Notes under the pieces: generated by a model | Told to the model about the DNA's origin: nothing | Database searches by the model: none | The model's input: only the letters and a program-made list of their open reading frames with translations | Source of the DNA: Nocardiopsis listeri NBRC 13360 | GTDB lineage: Bacteria; Actinomycetota; Actinomycetes; Streptosporangiales; Streptosporangiaceae | Length of the DNA: 61,445 bases | Direction: 5' to 3' | Assembly: GCF_001570765.1 (NCBI RefSeq) | Contig: NZ_BCSH01000051.1 | Span: forward strand, 1-61,445 | Shown: piece after piece, positions 61,382 to 61,445 of the stretch | How positions within the stretch are numbered: the first letter of the stretch is position 1 | How the letters are laid out: the number at the start of each line of letters is the position of its first letter | Translations under genes and position numbers: made by a program

Positions 61382-61445
61382 GTGAGGTGCGAGGGTGCGG
61401 GGGTGGGTGGCTGGTGGGCGCCTGGGGTCGGGAGCCTTGGGGTTG

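Overview
The window is a chromosomal stretch of a very GC-rich actinomycete. Third-position GC bias is extreme, GTG/TTG starts with clear AGGAGG-type sites are common, and the order ctaB / tkt-tal-zwf-opcA-pgl / ctaA / ABC pair / sufR-sufBDCSUT, plus a FasR-fabD-fabH-acpP-fabF block, is the arrangement known from Streptomyces and Nocardiopsis-like genera. A Nocardiopsaceae/Streptosporangiales host is my best guess; it is an inference from gene order and style, not a measured placement. No phage, transposase, CRISPR array or rRNA was seen. There is one tRNA gene (tRNA-Val, anticodon TAC).

Layout. 0.3-7.0 kb (minus): pentose phosphate genes tkt, tal, zwf, opcA, pgl. 7.5-11.4 kb: heme A synthesis (ctaB plus, ctaA minus) flanking a small membrane protein and a PrsW-type protease; ctaB and ctaA share a near-identical 17-bp dyad upstream. 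11.5-16.6 kb: a small secreted peptide, an EamA exporter, a membrane-anchored ricin-type lectin, an inositol-monophosphatase-family enzyme and an ABC-2 exporter. 17.0-23.6 kb (plus): the complete SUF Fe-S cluster operon under SufR, with a Rieske ferredoxin inside it. 23.7-29.8 kb: a DUF2470 (HugZ-like) gene behind a strong DtxR/IdeR-type iron box, a 770-aa protein with sigma-region-4-like and alpha-CTD-like segments, an SGNH hydrolase, and a degenerate EAL-CBS protein. 30.0-35.1 kb: fatty acid synthase genes and their FasR-type activator. 35.3-39.9 kb: an unknown membrane protein, PhoD, YjbQ, a DUF3052 protein, AhpE and tRNA-Val. 40.4-51 kb is more accessory: a secreted pectate lyase with an operator inside its promoter, a truncated DUF1801 gene, an epoxide-hydrolase-like enzyme, a drug-type ABC exporter whose permease carries an in-frame TGA, an unusual long TetR regulator, a cyclase, a GH13 glucosidase and a flavin monooxygenase. 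51.1-55.3 kb: an iron-boxed siderophore uptake operon. 55.4-60.0 kb: a TetR regulator and, convergent to it, a four-gene operon (two SDRs, an APH-fold kinase, an acyl-CoA dehydrogenase) linked by matching TetR-type operators. The end holds a small GNAT protein and an F420/FMN-type oxidoreductase.

How the parts fit. Iron and heme run through the window: heme A synthesis, Fe-S assembly, siderophore uptake and a HugZ-like gene, two of them with good iron boxes. The most interesting candidates are the kinase/acyl-CoA dehydrogenase/SDR operon with its predicted TetR regulon (by gene content, a possible 4-hydroxyacyl-CoA route), the shared ctaA/ctaB operator, and the sigma4/alpha-CTD-like protein.
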